A DNA stretch of 64,000 nucleotides from Apoderus coryli (lineage: Eukaryota > Arthropoda > Insecta > Coleoptera > Attelabidae). The notes under the pieces are model-generated. The model was given only the letters and a program-made list of their open reading frames with translations, made no database searches and had not been told where the DNA came from. The first letter of the stretch is position 1, and every line of letters begins with the position of its first letter. The stretch is taken from NCBI GenBank assembly GCA_911728435.2, contig OU452198.1, positions 43,801,902 to 43,865,901 of the forward strand. Reading direction: 5' to 3'. A program made the translations under genes and the position numbers. This document shows positions 10,666-21,700 of the stretch, in pieces.

Positions 10666-11251
10666 TAACTAGCGGCCTAATAACTGTGCTACAACATATT
10701 TTTAAAACAATACCCTTAGTTTGTTAAGAGAATATTTTAAATGTTTTAGTTTTATTTTAACAATATAAATTTTGTTTTTTTCATAGAATTTTGTGTATAT
10801 TATTCTGCAAATTCGTTACCCAATACTACTAGGTACTTAACAAGTGAATAAGTATGCCAGAACCAAGAGCAATTTCCAAATTAAATGACTTAAACTTTTA
10901 TTTTAAGTATCTATATTGGTTAATACATTTTCCAGGTCTTTTTAGGGAGTTAAAGTCATTTAATTACCACAGAATTGATGTTGCCCTAAAGTCGTATGTA
11001 TCCTTTTTGATTTTTTTTTTAAATAAAAAGGTCGTATGTGCTGTATATTTTCGAAAATATGGAAACATTTCAAAATTTTATAAGTAAGACTAGTTTTTAG
11101 ATATATAACTAAGGCATGTCAATCTTAATATCAGCCTTTCATTAATTACGACATTAATAATATTACGAAATTAAGTTTCATAATTTGCATCATCGTTTTC
11201 TCAAAACTAAAAATTTCTACGTACGACCTTATGTTATTATGGTAGCGATAT

Positions 11252-12090
11252 AGCCTCATCGGGTGTTCCCCAAGGATCAAATTTAGGTCCATTACTCTTT
11301 TTAAAGTGTAAATATATCATATATACTAGGCAGAATACGAGTATATGGTGGATGGGCTGCCAATTTCTGGAACTGACACTATGACTGATCTCCGAGTAAT
11401 TTTTGATTCAAAATTTACGTTCGTTTGATCATATCAATAAAAAAGCGGCAGAGGCGAATAGAATGTATGGTTTTATTATTAGAAATTGTAAGGGTTTTAG
11501 CAATTTAGAAGCGATAAAGGCTTTATATTATTCGTATGTTCGATCTAAACTAGAATACTGCTCCGTTGTGTGGTATCCCGTTTACCATAATCAAAGATTA
11601 ATCTACACAATAGATAGTCAGCGTATATGGGAAATAAAACAAAAATTGAAACTGTCTCGACACGAGCTACATCTATTAGAAAAACATGCAACCATGGAAA
11701 TTTAGATGGCGTTATATGTATTGTGTTGAAATAAAATAATCATATGGGCAATGTTAGACAAGGACGAGTATACTATCCCCTACGAGGTGGGAGTTTGTTT
11801 TTATATTATAGGTATCATATATGTACTACTGTGCAGCAGTGTTTTTTGTTTAAAATTATATGGTATACGTATACCTATCTACGCAAAGATTAATGTGTAT
11901 GGACGAAAATAAAAGAAATTACTATAATAGTATAAATATACAGGGCTGGTTTATTAAATGTTTTAGACAATAATTTTAAATTACTAAAATAATATTATTT
12001 TAGTCATTTAATTTTAAATTTCGGATATAAGGATGCATCAAAAAGTTATATTTAAATTAACGAAATTTGGCGTTATAGATAGGACTTCCG
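11252..12090. other. RT tail, then unassigned AT-rich sequence
   Basis: After the RT C-terminal fragment (to about 11640) the sequence up to 12090 is AT-rich with an ACAGGGCTGG repeat-like end near 11940. No gene is recognised. Confidence 0.4.
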
Positions 12091-12094
12091 CTTA

Positions 12095-15000
12095 TTATCT
12101 GATTCAGTTTTAAGGATCAAACTCAAACAGCAGATTCAACTTGTTAACATTATGAAAAAATAAATCTCAGACTCATACAGGCGTGAAATGCTACCCTAAC
12201 TTTTTTATGCACATTTTTTGCGTGTGTTTCAATTCGGAGATGTAAAATCTAACAAATTATATACGTAATAAATGTATCCTTCTGTGATATTGATAGAAAG
12301 TCATCGTTATCGCGTAATATCGATTTTAAGAAATGTTAATATTAAAAAGGCTGTGCTTTTTACAAGTTGCTGAAGTAAATAAGGTTTGAAATTTCCAGCA
12401 TGACAATAATTATTTAAAAAAATACGGTTTCGAAATGCAGGATGTAAAAAATTAGAATTTTTAATCTGTTTTTAATGAAAATTTAAATCTATTGAGAAAT
12501 ATGGTTCAGGGTTTTTGTGAAATGTATTTTACTCCAAAGATTCTACTCATCGATTACACAGGCCAACACACATTTTGGTGCCTGCGATTTTTTAACTGTT
12601 CCTGAGTAATTTTTGGATGCAGAATGTAAAAAGGTTCTCAGATTTTGTCTATCAGATCTAGTTTTTGAGATTTTTTAAAAAATTGTGTATATAATTTACG
12701 TTATAACTGTTATAATATATAATATTACTATTGACAGTTAAAAAAAACAAAGACACATGGATTTAAGTATTTATTGCAAAAACTTAATTTACATAATTAC
12801 ATTAGTCACTAATCACATAAAAATTTTCTTTTATACGATTTTCTAGAATGGAGTTTACTAGGGCAGTCTCGCTGAAGGCTCCAGCAGTAGTCCGCCATCA
12901 TGTGGCTATCCCATCGTCCTTGATAACGATCTTCCATAGTTTTAATATCCTGGTGGAATCTTTCCCCCTGTTCTTCACTACAATCACCTAAGTTTTCTGG
13001 AAAACGATCTAGGTGGCTGTGGAGGTAGTGAACTTTTATACTCATGTTACAGCCGAGAATATTAAAATTTGAAAGCATAGTTTCCACTAATTCTACGTAA
13101 TTGTCTGCTTTATGATTGCCAAGAAAATTTTGTACTACTTGAACAAATGAACTCCAAGAGTTAGATTCAGTCTCGTTCATTGATGTGGTGAATTGTGGAT
13201 CTTTAACAAGTTGCCTTATTTGAGGACCATCAAATATACCAGCTTTTAGTTTTTCCGTGCTAATGCCAGGAAATTTACGAGACAAATACCCAAAACAATT
13301 TCCATCTCGATTTAAGGCCTTCACAAATTGCTTCATTAGGCCTAGCTTGATATGCAAGGGCGGAAGTAAGATTTTTTCTCTTGAAACCAAAGGTTCGTTG
13401 ATCACGTTTTGTATTCCTTGAATCATGACATCTCTTGAAGGCCAATTTTTGTTAACCCAGTGCTCATTTTTAGCTCTGCTGTCCCAAAGGCACAAAAAAC
13501 AAGGATGTTTTGTATAACCACTCTGCTGTCCAAGGAGGAAGTTAATCATTTTTAAATCAACACAAATTGACCACTGATGTTCTTCGTATTTAATTTTTCT
13601 CAAAACTAATGCTATTGTTTCATATTCTTCCTTCATGGTAGTAGAATGACCAATAGGAATTGAGCCATATTTGTTACCGTTATGTAAAAGAACACATTTT
13701 AAACTACGTTTTGAACTGTCAATAAAAAGGCGCCAATCATCTGGAGTGTATTCAGGCAAACCCATTTTTTCTAAGAGCCCTTTTATATTGTTACAGAATA
13801 CCAAGTCATTTTCCTGAGTGAAAAAAGGCAGCAGATCCTTATCTCTTTTACGATAAAATGTAATATTAGTACCTCGACAAAGTAGATTTTTTTCTTTTAA
13901 TCTGGATGCAAGTAATTCAGCGGATTCCTTTGAGAGATTCAGGTCTCTTATAAGATCGTTTAGTTCTTCTTGATTGAAACACTGCGGAGTTGCTAAATCT
14001 GCTTCAAAATCGCTGTCGTTTTCTGATTGAATTCTTTTAACTTCGTCAGACGTTGATGTTTCTGTATCATCTTCTGTCAGTTTGGGTAGACTGCTGAATG
14101 ATGGAACGGGTATTTCTCCCGAATGCACTACAGGCCTTCTTGCAGAATCTAGATCAGGATATGTCCATTTGTGTCTATTGTTTCTATTTATGCCTTTAAT
14201 ATTAACGAGACAAAAATAGCAGTCGTCATGATGGTTCCGCGGTTCTCTCCAAACCATTGGTACACCAAACTTTAGGCACTTCCTCTTTCCAGTTGTCCAC
14301 TGTCGCAAATGTTCAACACATGTTTTACATATGAAATGTGGGGCCCAAGATTTATCTTGATCTCCTAAATGAACGCCAAAATAGGCAAGATAAGCTCTTT
14401 TCACAAAGTCAGAAATCCTTTTTCTGCTCTCTTTCAAAGTGTATTCACCACACACATAACAAAAAACATCGGGATGATTTACACAGGTACGTCTGCTTGT
14501 GGATGCCATTGTTTCAGTTTAGTGTCTTGATACTACAAAACGACCAAAATTTACACAAAATGATAGCACAACTTTACTTGGGAAAACTCAGTAATATACT
14601 AAATCAAGTACAGCCAATCAGGTATAGAAGGATCGGGTCATAGGCAATTACAGGTATAAAAGTAAGTAAGAGCATTGTATTGAGTAGTTCCTAGTATAGG
14701 AACATTGGGTCAGGGACAATTCCAGGTATCCATTTGGCTAATTAGATTCTGGGAAATTCCTATTTTGACGATTAAGTACATATTTATCTCTTTATTTGTT
14801 GTCCTTTATCAGAAAAAAATATATCATTTAACCTGTAACGTGTATCTCAAAAACTAGAGCTGATAGAAAAAATCTGGTGGCATTTTTGGAATCAGCACAT
14901 TAAAAACATCTAAAATCAGATGTTAGATTTCTGGCACCAAATTTTTTTTTTCATTTTGTTGGCCTGTGTTATAACCGAATTAATTTACTCAAAAATATCT

Positions 15001-15285
15001 ATACTAGTAAAATAACACAATTATCACAATTAGGTTCAAATTCTGCAACGCCGAATTGAAAAAAAACTTACAGTCTCCCTAATATTGGTTTTTGTGCAAT
15101 GATCATAAAACTTTAAAAAACTAACGATTTATGTAGATTGTATTGTTAACACGTTTCGTAAAAAGCTTTAAAAACCCACCAACAGGGTGTTAAAAGTATC
15201 ACGACAATAACTTTTTTCATGTTTTAACAAGTACAATCGTCTGCTTCAGATTGATCCTTAAAAACTGAATAACAGTTTCTCTATA
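12095..15285 (-). mobile_element. DNA-transposon-like unit with long degenerate inverted arms
   Basis: The gene at 12809-14509 is flanked by sequences that align to each other in inverse orientation over several hundred bases. Anchors are TTAAGGATCAA near 12111 and its reverse complement near 15260; TTTCAATTCGG near 12228 and 15055; CACAGGCCAACA near 12557 and 14960; and TCTATCAG followed by TCTAGTTTTTGAGAT near 12650 and 14845. The arms are diverged, so the unit is not fresh. Exact termini and a target duplication were not found. Confidence 0.65.
12809..14509 (-). CDS. Transposase-like zinc-binding protein, 566 aa, intact
   Basis: A single uninterrupted frame starts at MASTSRRTC. The N-terminal 100 residues hold three Cys pairs (C17/C20, C61/C64, C97/C100), likely a zinc-binding DNA-contact domain. 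An acidic linker (about 145-175) follows. The C-terminal half has features of an RNase H-like fold: FIDSSKRSLKCVLLHNG (D264), WSICVDLKMINFLLGQ (D318) with an adjacent C337/C340 pair, PPLHIKLGLMKQF, and EEQGERFHQDIK (E516). Near-identical proteins are, from memory, repeated many times in arthropod genomes as uncharacterised proteins. Its position between long inverted arms supports a transposase. Lack of any frame break suggests either recent mobility or selection; domestication cannot be excluded. Confidence 0.75.
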   Translation of the reverse strand: MASTSRRTCVNHPDVFCYVCGEYTLKESRKRISDFVKRAYLAYFGVHLGDQDKSWAPHFICKTCVEHLRQWTTGKRKCLKFGVPMVWREPRNHHDDCYFCLVNIKGINRNNRHKWTYPDLDSARRPVVHSGEIPVPSFSSLPKLTEDDTETSTSDEVKRIQSENDSDFEADLATPQCFNQEELNDLIRDLNLSKESAELLASRLKEKNLLCRGTNITFYRKRDKDLLPFFTQENDLVFCNNIKGLLEKMGLPEYTPDDWRLFIDSSKRSLKCVLLHNGNKYGSIPIGHSTTMKEEYETIALVLRKIKYEEHQWSICVDLKMINFLLGQQSGYTKHPCFLCLWDSRAKNEHWVNKNWPSRDVMIQGIQNVINEPLVSREKILLPPLHIKLGLMKQFVKALNRDGNCFGYLSRKFPGISTEKLKAGIFDGPQIRQLVKDPQFTTSMNETESNSWSSFVQVVQNFLGNHKADNYVELVETMLSNFNILGCNMSIKVHYLHSHLDRFPENLGDCSEEQGERFHQDIKTMEDRYQGRWDSHMMADYCWSLQRDCPSKLHSRKSYKRKFLCD

Positions 15286-15424
15286 TAAAAAAATAAAACT
15301 CGTAAATATCATCCCCAAACATTTAATTTGAATACAATTACATAACACCATATTTGAAAGTAAATAAAAAAAAACAGCATTACCTAGTTTGACAGATTTG
15401 CAAATTGCAAATCAAAGTATCTAT

Positions 15425-15720
15425 GTATACAGGGTGTTGCATAAGTACTTGTACAAACTTTAAAGGGTGATTCTTTGACTAATTTTAAGATACAAATTTC
15501 ATATGTACATGGGTCCGCTACGGCTTGGTTTTCGAGATACAGGTTGTTCAAAAAGAATATTATATTTAGGATTATATGCTTGTTCAATAGCATCGCAATT
15601 TGGTGCAATTCGGGATACAGGTGTATTGATGACACCAGAGCTGTCAAAAGAACTAATAAAAAATACGAAAAATAACAAAATACAAATATCATTCAAAAGA
15701 CAACAATGCACATAATAGTC
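15425..15720. repeat. ACAGGGTGT-ended dispersed repeat
   Basis: Starts near 15429 with ATACAGGGTGTTGC. It contains the phrases TTCGAGATACAGG and TGTTCAAAAAGAAT, which are typical of this class of short insect repeats. Overlapping short open frames on both strands here have no coding character. Ends were not resolved. Confidence 0.4.
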
Positions 15721-16870
15721 GGTACCAAGCCAAATAGGTAGTAGGTAAATATAGATTTATTTTGTTTCGGGCTTGGGCTTGGCACCGACTTATTGTAATC
15801 AAAACTACCCACCAAACGGATACATTTAATTTTACGCAGATGCTCAAAATGTTAACTTTCTTTCATTAATAGAGACCTGTGAAGTGAGCTTACCTCTTAC
15901 GCCCACGTATTAAGTACTAAGTTTCAGTTATCAGTTATAATTTTTTATTTTCCAAGAAAGCGAAACGAGATATTTAAAACGGCATTGCGCCGCCCTCATG
16001 TATACCTCCGGGGGCGGCATCGAAAATCGCTACACGTCACAAACTTGTAAATGCTTAGAACTACCCCTATATCAAATTTCTATTTTCTATCTTTTTTGTT
16101 TCATACCCAAAGCCCTATTCCTACCGAACTTATTATTTACCCGAAGAAACATTAAAAAGAAGTAAAATTTAAGTACCTAAACCGATAAAGTGGAACTTAT
16201 ACCTGATGAAGAGACAGACTATTATAATAGGTATACCTAATATAATATAGGTAGCACTGATAATTTTTTTATTATAGGTATTATAAGATCTACAACAATC
16301 TTGTTACATCTTTGCCACATTGTCTACGTGAAATATTTAGTCAAAAGTATGTTTCTATCTAAAAGCTTTTCATTTAACGATTGTTCGCCACTGATCATGG
16401 GACTGGTCTAGTCTTGAAACATGTATGACATGGATTAAATATTATTATATTAAATTTAATTCATAGAGATTAGGCTTTTATTTCAATACTGTACTTGTAA
16501 TAAATCACCCTGTGTGTTTCTTTTACCGACGAATTGGCAACAGCACGACACACACCACATTCGCTTGTTTTTTTTTCTACCCTCCCTACGTATCCCCTCC
16601 AGATTAATACAGAATTTCATCAATTTCTCTCTCTGACAATACAGCATTGCCGGTGCATATCTGTTGCAAATGATCTAAATAATTGTTATACGTTGCGTTT
16701 TGTTTTTGATATTAATAAACTACAAAACGGTTTCTGGCTGTGACAATACTGCTCTATGCTTTACACGCTAGTCTACGCCACGTAGTGGCAGGCATACTTA
16801 GAGATGTTCTGATTTTAATGCATTGGGCTGACTATCTATTGTGTAGATTAATCTTTGCCATAATCATATA
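15721..16870. other. No gene recognised
   Basis: AT-rich non-coding sequence. A CACCCTGTGTG repeat-like end is at about 16506. No RNA gene, coding exon or ordered repeat was identified. Confidence 0.35.
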
Positions 16871-16875
16871 TATAC

Positions 16876-17045
16876 TATTGAGAAAATTCAAAAAAAATTC
16901 GTGCGCCATCTTAAATATAAAAGAGACGGAATATTTCCCCCTCGGGGTTGTTTAGATTATACAGCGACTCTGGGTCACTTTGAGATGATAAGTTTGGAAA
17001 TAAGACGAATGCTCGCTTTTTTGCACTACTTCTATAATACATACA
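16876..17045 (+). pseudogene. Non-LTR RT C-terminal fragment
   Basis: The plus frame reads IEKIQKKFVRHLKYKRDG, then LDYTATLGHFEMISLEIRRM. This is the conserved block after the RT thumb of CR1/Jockey-type elements (bundle ...QKKFLR... and ...L..RR). It abuts the next RT fragment, which begins with an upstream part of a different copy. Confidence 0.7.
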
Positions 17046-18625
17046 GATCCATTGTCTTTCATCCAGCATGTATCGGTTAAGGACTCATTCTACTTTGCTC
17101 CGACGGATCCTCATGAAATCAGAAAAATTTTACAAGACGCCAAGAACAAGCAAACATGCGGTATTGATGGATTATCAATTAGAATTTTTCAATGTTTGCC
17201 CGATGAGAGTCTCTCATTCCTGGCGTATGCCATAAATGTCACCTTCGAGACTGGAACATTTCCATCAAGTCTTAAAGTTTCCCTTGTGAAGCCCCTATTG
17301 AAGGCGGGCGACCTAAGCGATCCAACAAACTACCGTCCTATAGCACTCTTACCATGCCTGTCTAAAATTTTAGAAATGTTAGTTAGAAAAAGAATTATCA
17401 ACTTTCTAACTGTGCATGGCATTTTAAGTGAGTCCCAGTTTGGCTTTCGGGAGGGTGTGAGCACGAGTGATGCGATGTTTTCCTTTCTGGAGAGACTCTA
17501 TTTGAGCTTGAATGGTGGTGCTGTGGCCGCGGCCGTGTTTTGTGTGACTTTAGCAAAGCATTCGACTGCGTGATTCATGATATTCTCCTTGACAAGCTTT
17601 TTAGGTATGGCTTCCGAGGTGTCTCTTTGCATTGGTTCAGATCATTCCTAACGAATAGAAAGCATCTTGTTGGGTCGATGGGTATCTACTCTGACGAATG
17701 CCTCATACCCCATGGAGTTCCACAGGGCTCTGTCCTTGGTCCCATTTTATTCCTAATCTACATAAACGACATTTCATCTCTTGTAATAAGAGGTCAATTC
17801 ACAGTATTTGCTGACGATACTACTATTCTATGGTCTCATAAAGACCCTGCTTCATTGACAACAATAGTAACAGAGGACCTGGTGGTGATTAAGAGGTGGT
17901 GTGACTCACCACCTTCTATCCCTAAATGTAAGCAAAACAAAATTAGTATGCTTCAAGTATTTGTGTCCAGAGCAGATGAGTATTCGGGATGAACCATTGG
18001 AGATTAGTGACTCTAACAAATTTCTTGGACTAGTGATAGGCAATAAGTTAAAATTTCATGACCATATATTGGCCTTAAGACAGAAACTAGCCAGAGGGTG
18101 TTACGCCGTTAGAGTTATAGCCAATGAACTTGGAGTGGAAACTGCAAGGCTAGCATATTTTTCTCTTGTGGAGAGTCATCTGCGTTATGGGATTGCTTTC
18201 TGGGGATGCTGCAGTCAGTATCTATTCAGCTCTGTGTTTGTTTTGCAGAAGAGAGCAGTAAGATTTGTTTGTCGTAAAACTAACAGAGGCACTTGTAGGC
18301 CTCTGTTTAAGACTTTAAGGATATTACCATTGTGTGCTCTTTTTATACTGCAAACGACTTGCTTGATCTATAAAAAATTTGGTACTCAACTTGGAGAATG
18401 TATTTTACAATCTAAATGAATATTTTGTGACCACGTGGGAGTGAAAATGATTTTAAAAATGATTTTAATTGTGTATTGGCTTTGTTATGCGTTTGTTTGT
18501 TCTGACCATTGTAATTACTGTGATTTTGATTATTGTGTAATTATTGTTAGCATAGGATAAAAAATTTTTCTTGAGATTTGTTTACAAATACTATGTATTT
18601 ACAACAATAAAGCATGTTTTGATTT
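17046..18625 (+). mobile_element. 5'-truncated non-LTR retrotransposon with most of the RT
   Basis: Three overlapping frames follow one another and together cover an RT: KNKQTCGIDGLSIRIFQ, NYRPIALLPCLSKILEMLV, SQFGFREG (17052-17573); then CDFSKAFDCVIHDILLDKL, GVPQGSVLGPILFLIYIND and FADDTTILW (17540-17992); then SKTKLVCF and the C-terminal domain to 18419. Two frameshifts, near 17545 and 17915, separate them. An AATAAA signal at 18608 and a TTGATTTGATAAATTG tail mark the 3' end. The 3' end sits about 40 bp beyond the PRORP stop codon, so the insertion is at the edge of that gene's 3' UTR. Confidence 0.85.
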
Positions 18626-18664
18626 GATAAATTGATTCATTACAAGATTCATTGTCCACAATTG

Positions 18665-18761
18665 CTATGGAAAATAAATTTTCACGTCCCACGGTTGGGA
18701 AGTCGAAACAATATCACATTCTATCCGATTCGTTCTCGCACCAATATTTTGTTGGGATTGC
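18665..18761 (-). CDS. PRORP: Candidate last exon of PRORP
   Basis: Acceptor TATTTACAG precedes 18761. Joined to exon 7 (donor GTGAGC after 19175) the frame stays open for 31 codons to TAG at 18665-18667. It includes DIVSTSQPWDVKIYFP, which aligns loosely with the family's C-terminal strand ending in WHIP. The zinc-binding His would be Asp here (D520). An alternative is a more distal exon not recognised in this window. Confidence 0.55.
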
Positions 18762-21700
18762 CTGTAAATATTTTTTGTAATAATTTTGACCGATTCGATT
18801 CCTATATCAGTTAGTTGCACATAGTTTCGGTACCAATTTTAATATTATGCGTTTTGCTTTTTGTTTCATTTACTGCACCGAAGGTTACGGTACTATTTAT
18901 GTTTAGACTCCACTAGTACTTCGTTATCTATACCGAGAGTTTCGGTTGTTTCGTTACTCACAGTTTTGGTACCTGTTTCCGTTTCGATAGTCAGGTTATT
19001 AAGTGTTACTTTGCTTTCGATTTCTCGGTCGGTTCGTTTATTGAAGTTGAAAGGTTCCCTACATTTACATCACAGTTCCGTTTCGGTTATTTGACGGTAC
19101 TAAAAGCTATACCGTCGTTTCGATTCACTACCTGGTAAATACGCAGCTTTAGTAACAAAAAAAAAGAAGCTCACTTGAATATTGGTCCCTTAAAATTGTC
19201 CACTGTCAGTAAATGATATTGATTCTGGTACAGCCATCTATTAAACCATCTCTTCAATTGTGGATGTTTTAGAAGGAATTTATGGCCTCTCATTAGATCT
19301 CTGCTTACAATAATAGTATTCTTACCGGAATTCAATGCACAGTAAAGAAGGTAAGGATCATCCTAAAAATTAAATTCAAATTCCAGGGAATTATGAGGAA
19401 AGGCGATTTTTTTTCCATTACTCGACGAAAAATGAAGAAGCAACTTACAAAATGTAATAAAATTCGCTGACAAGTGACGATTTGCTTTTTTACAAGCCTC
19501 GACTTTACTGATTCAAACATTATGAAGTACAATTCCACTGAAGCGACAGTAGCTCACATGCAGCATGCAACAAGTCGAATTGTATAAGAATTGATTGTTA
19601 CATAACGTAACAAGACCACAGTATAATAAATAATACAGTATTCTGCCTTTCCGCTTACGATCCGTCCTGCGCATATCGTCGCGCATGCCGCCATTATGGG
19701 TTAAAACGTCACAATAATCGCATTGACGTAGATAGATACCGTTCACTCCTGTGTTCAATATATAAGTCATTGTCGGCGTGTACGAGATAAATAAATATTA
19801 TGTTTGTAATCTAATTCTGTGTTTTTGGTATAGTGTTCGTGAGAATTAAAAGGATTTTATTTTTATTAACGTATCTTATGATTAATACAATGAACAATCA
19901 GGGAGGACATGTGTGTGCTGCAAAATTTGTCCCAATAAGCGGTACACTTGCTCTAAACATTTTTTTCGCTTCCCCACAGATCCTGTTAGGTGAGTAATAA
20001 GTAAAAATAAAGATGAATACTAGATAATTTTACGTTTATGACAACTATTTGTATTACCGTAAAATTTATATTACGAAATGGCAGTATCTAATATGTTTTT
20101 AAACTAAATGAAAGTAAAACATAAACACAAGTTGTCTCGTGGCGAGCTAGTGGTTATATTATTGACAATATATATATGGCCCTTGTTTGACTAAAATTGC
20201 TGAGAACAGGATTCAGTTGATGCAGAATTCAGCCACACGGCTAGTATGTGGAATTCGTAGGGGTGAAAGAGGCTAGCAATAAGATTAAGGAAATCGGCTG
20301 GTTAAGAATGAAACAACGTCGGATTTTCATTCACTAATTTTGATTAATAAAAATCATCAGATGGAAATAGGCGGAATACTTATATGAAAGATTGAAGTTC
20401 CGGGCATCGGTGTATGATGTGAGTATTCCTCATAAAACTATCATTACGCCACCGCTAGACTCAACATCAATCTTTGAGCGGTCATTTTCCTATACGGTTT
20501 CAAAATATTACAACGCTCTACCGGAGAATATAAAAAGTTTACAGGGGTTTTCGTTTAAGAGCGCTGTCTGAGACGTAATAGAACAAATTAATTTGTAAAC
20601 ATAAGCTACCTACTTAATTTGGCCAGCGATGTAAAACTATTATCAGATAGGTTTAAGCTAAAATATAAGTTACGTTTAGGTTAAGTTAGGAAGCACTGCT
20701 TCAACTTTTATAGAAATGTCTTTTTTACTAATAAAGTTTTTATTATTGTTGTGTTTATTATTATTAATATTATTAAAAATCACCCAATCATGTCAAAATT
20801 TAACTGATGGCTGTTTTCAATCACAATGACACACCACAAATATTTCGGAAATTGACAGCGATATTATTATGTACTTAAATATTTTTACAAAAATGAAAAT
20901 ACAGTACTGTGGTTAGAAACCGAAAACTATAATTATTCTTAGTCAGGACCTGACTTGTAACCCAAAATGGCGGCGTCATACGCCACAGTTTATTTCAAAG
21001 TGCCAACGTGGAGTCAGAATGCTGTACTTATTAATGCTGTGACACTACCAGACGACGTTGATCCACAACCAGTGTTGTTGCTGGCAAAAATTTTTTAGTA
21101 ATAGAAAATGGTGTCTAATTGTAATAAACGTAATAGATTTATGTTTAAAAAGTAATAGAAATGTAACAAATAGAAATACATTATAGGTTTGTTTTCACAA
21201 GCGTCAGAATCAGTCAGGATTCTGCGCAAACCGCACGTCAACAACGTTATGCACAGAATCCAGACTATTTCTGACCCTTGTGGGAATAATCCTCATAACA
21301 ATCTTATATTAATAATACCCAGAGATAGTTCATATCTCTGATAATAATAGGGTTATTCTTTCGTACTGAACTAAGTGAACAATCTGAAAATTGTGAGTTC
21401 ATTCACGATTGTGTGTATTCTTTCGACATCGGTCACTTCTACCAAACTGATTAAAATTCCTACCCGATCCGCTTACTGATCAACCTCTTGGTACCGGTTA
21501 GTTCGTTCATCAGTTAACAGTTAACCTCTAAAAGTATTGAATATTGAGAGATAATAATTGGTATATGATTTCGAATCAAACCAATAAATTGTAAAAGTTT
21601 AAAACATGGATAATAATATCATGGAAGAAATAATTTTCCAGTTTTCAGACAAGCCAAACATTTAGATCACAGTTCTAACCGTATTAAACTGTGTTTAGAT

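Larger units (their letters stand above)
8054..11247 (+). mobile_element. Sola-like DNA transposon, 3.2 kb, near-complete
   Basis: Terminal inverted repeats start CGCTACCATAATA and continue to GGTCGTA at both ends. ATAT repeats at 8050-8053 and 11248-11251. Removing the element plus one ATAT restores the RT reading frame of the host element, which fixes the ends and the 4-bp duplication. Inside is one two-part gene (8655-10665) for a putative DDE transposase. The subterminal regions carry an array of GTCGTATGTG-type motifs. A 4-bp duplication and the SDSCGGQNRN-type protein fit the Sola superfamily as I remember it; the assignment needs a database search. Confidence 0.82.
7683..11640 (+). mobile_element. 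CR1/Jockey-like non-LTR element split by a DNA transposon
   Basis: The left part (7683-8053) encodes ITNYRPISILSNFSKLFEIV through VVYTNFTKDFDRMDHGIL and SYNGYKSYRYIA. The right part (11252-11640) resumes with [15 protein letters not shown] and, after a lost palm segment, RSKLEYCSVVWYPVY. The gap between them is exactly the 3,194-bp Sola-like transposon at 8054-11247. The same RT family lies at 31.0-35.4 kb. The YADD block is missing after GPLLF, so the RT was decayed or has decayed since. Confidence 0.85.

Noticed and set aside
12554..14971. TTA duplication around CACAGGCC...GGCCTGTG, suggesting a Harbinger-type element ending there
   Set aside because: The inverted similarity continues several hundred bases further out on both sides (to about 12095 and 15285), so these are internal positions, not termini.
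15475..15715. Four overlapping 60-100 codon frames on both strands
   Set aside because: They lie in a short ACAGGGTGT-type repeat, have no family resemblance and overlap each other in all phases.
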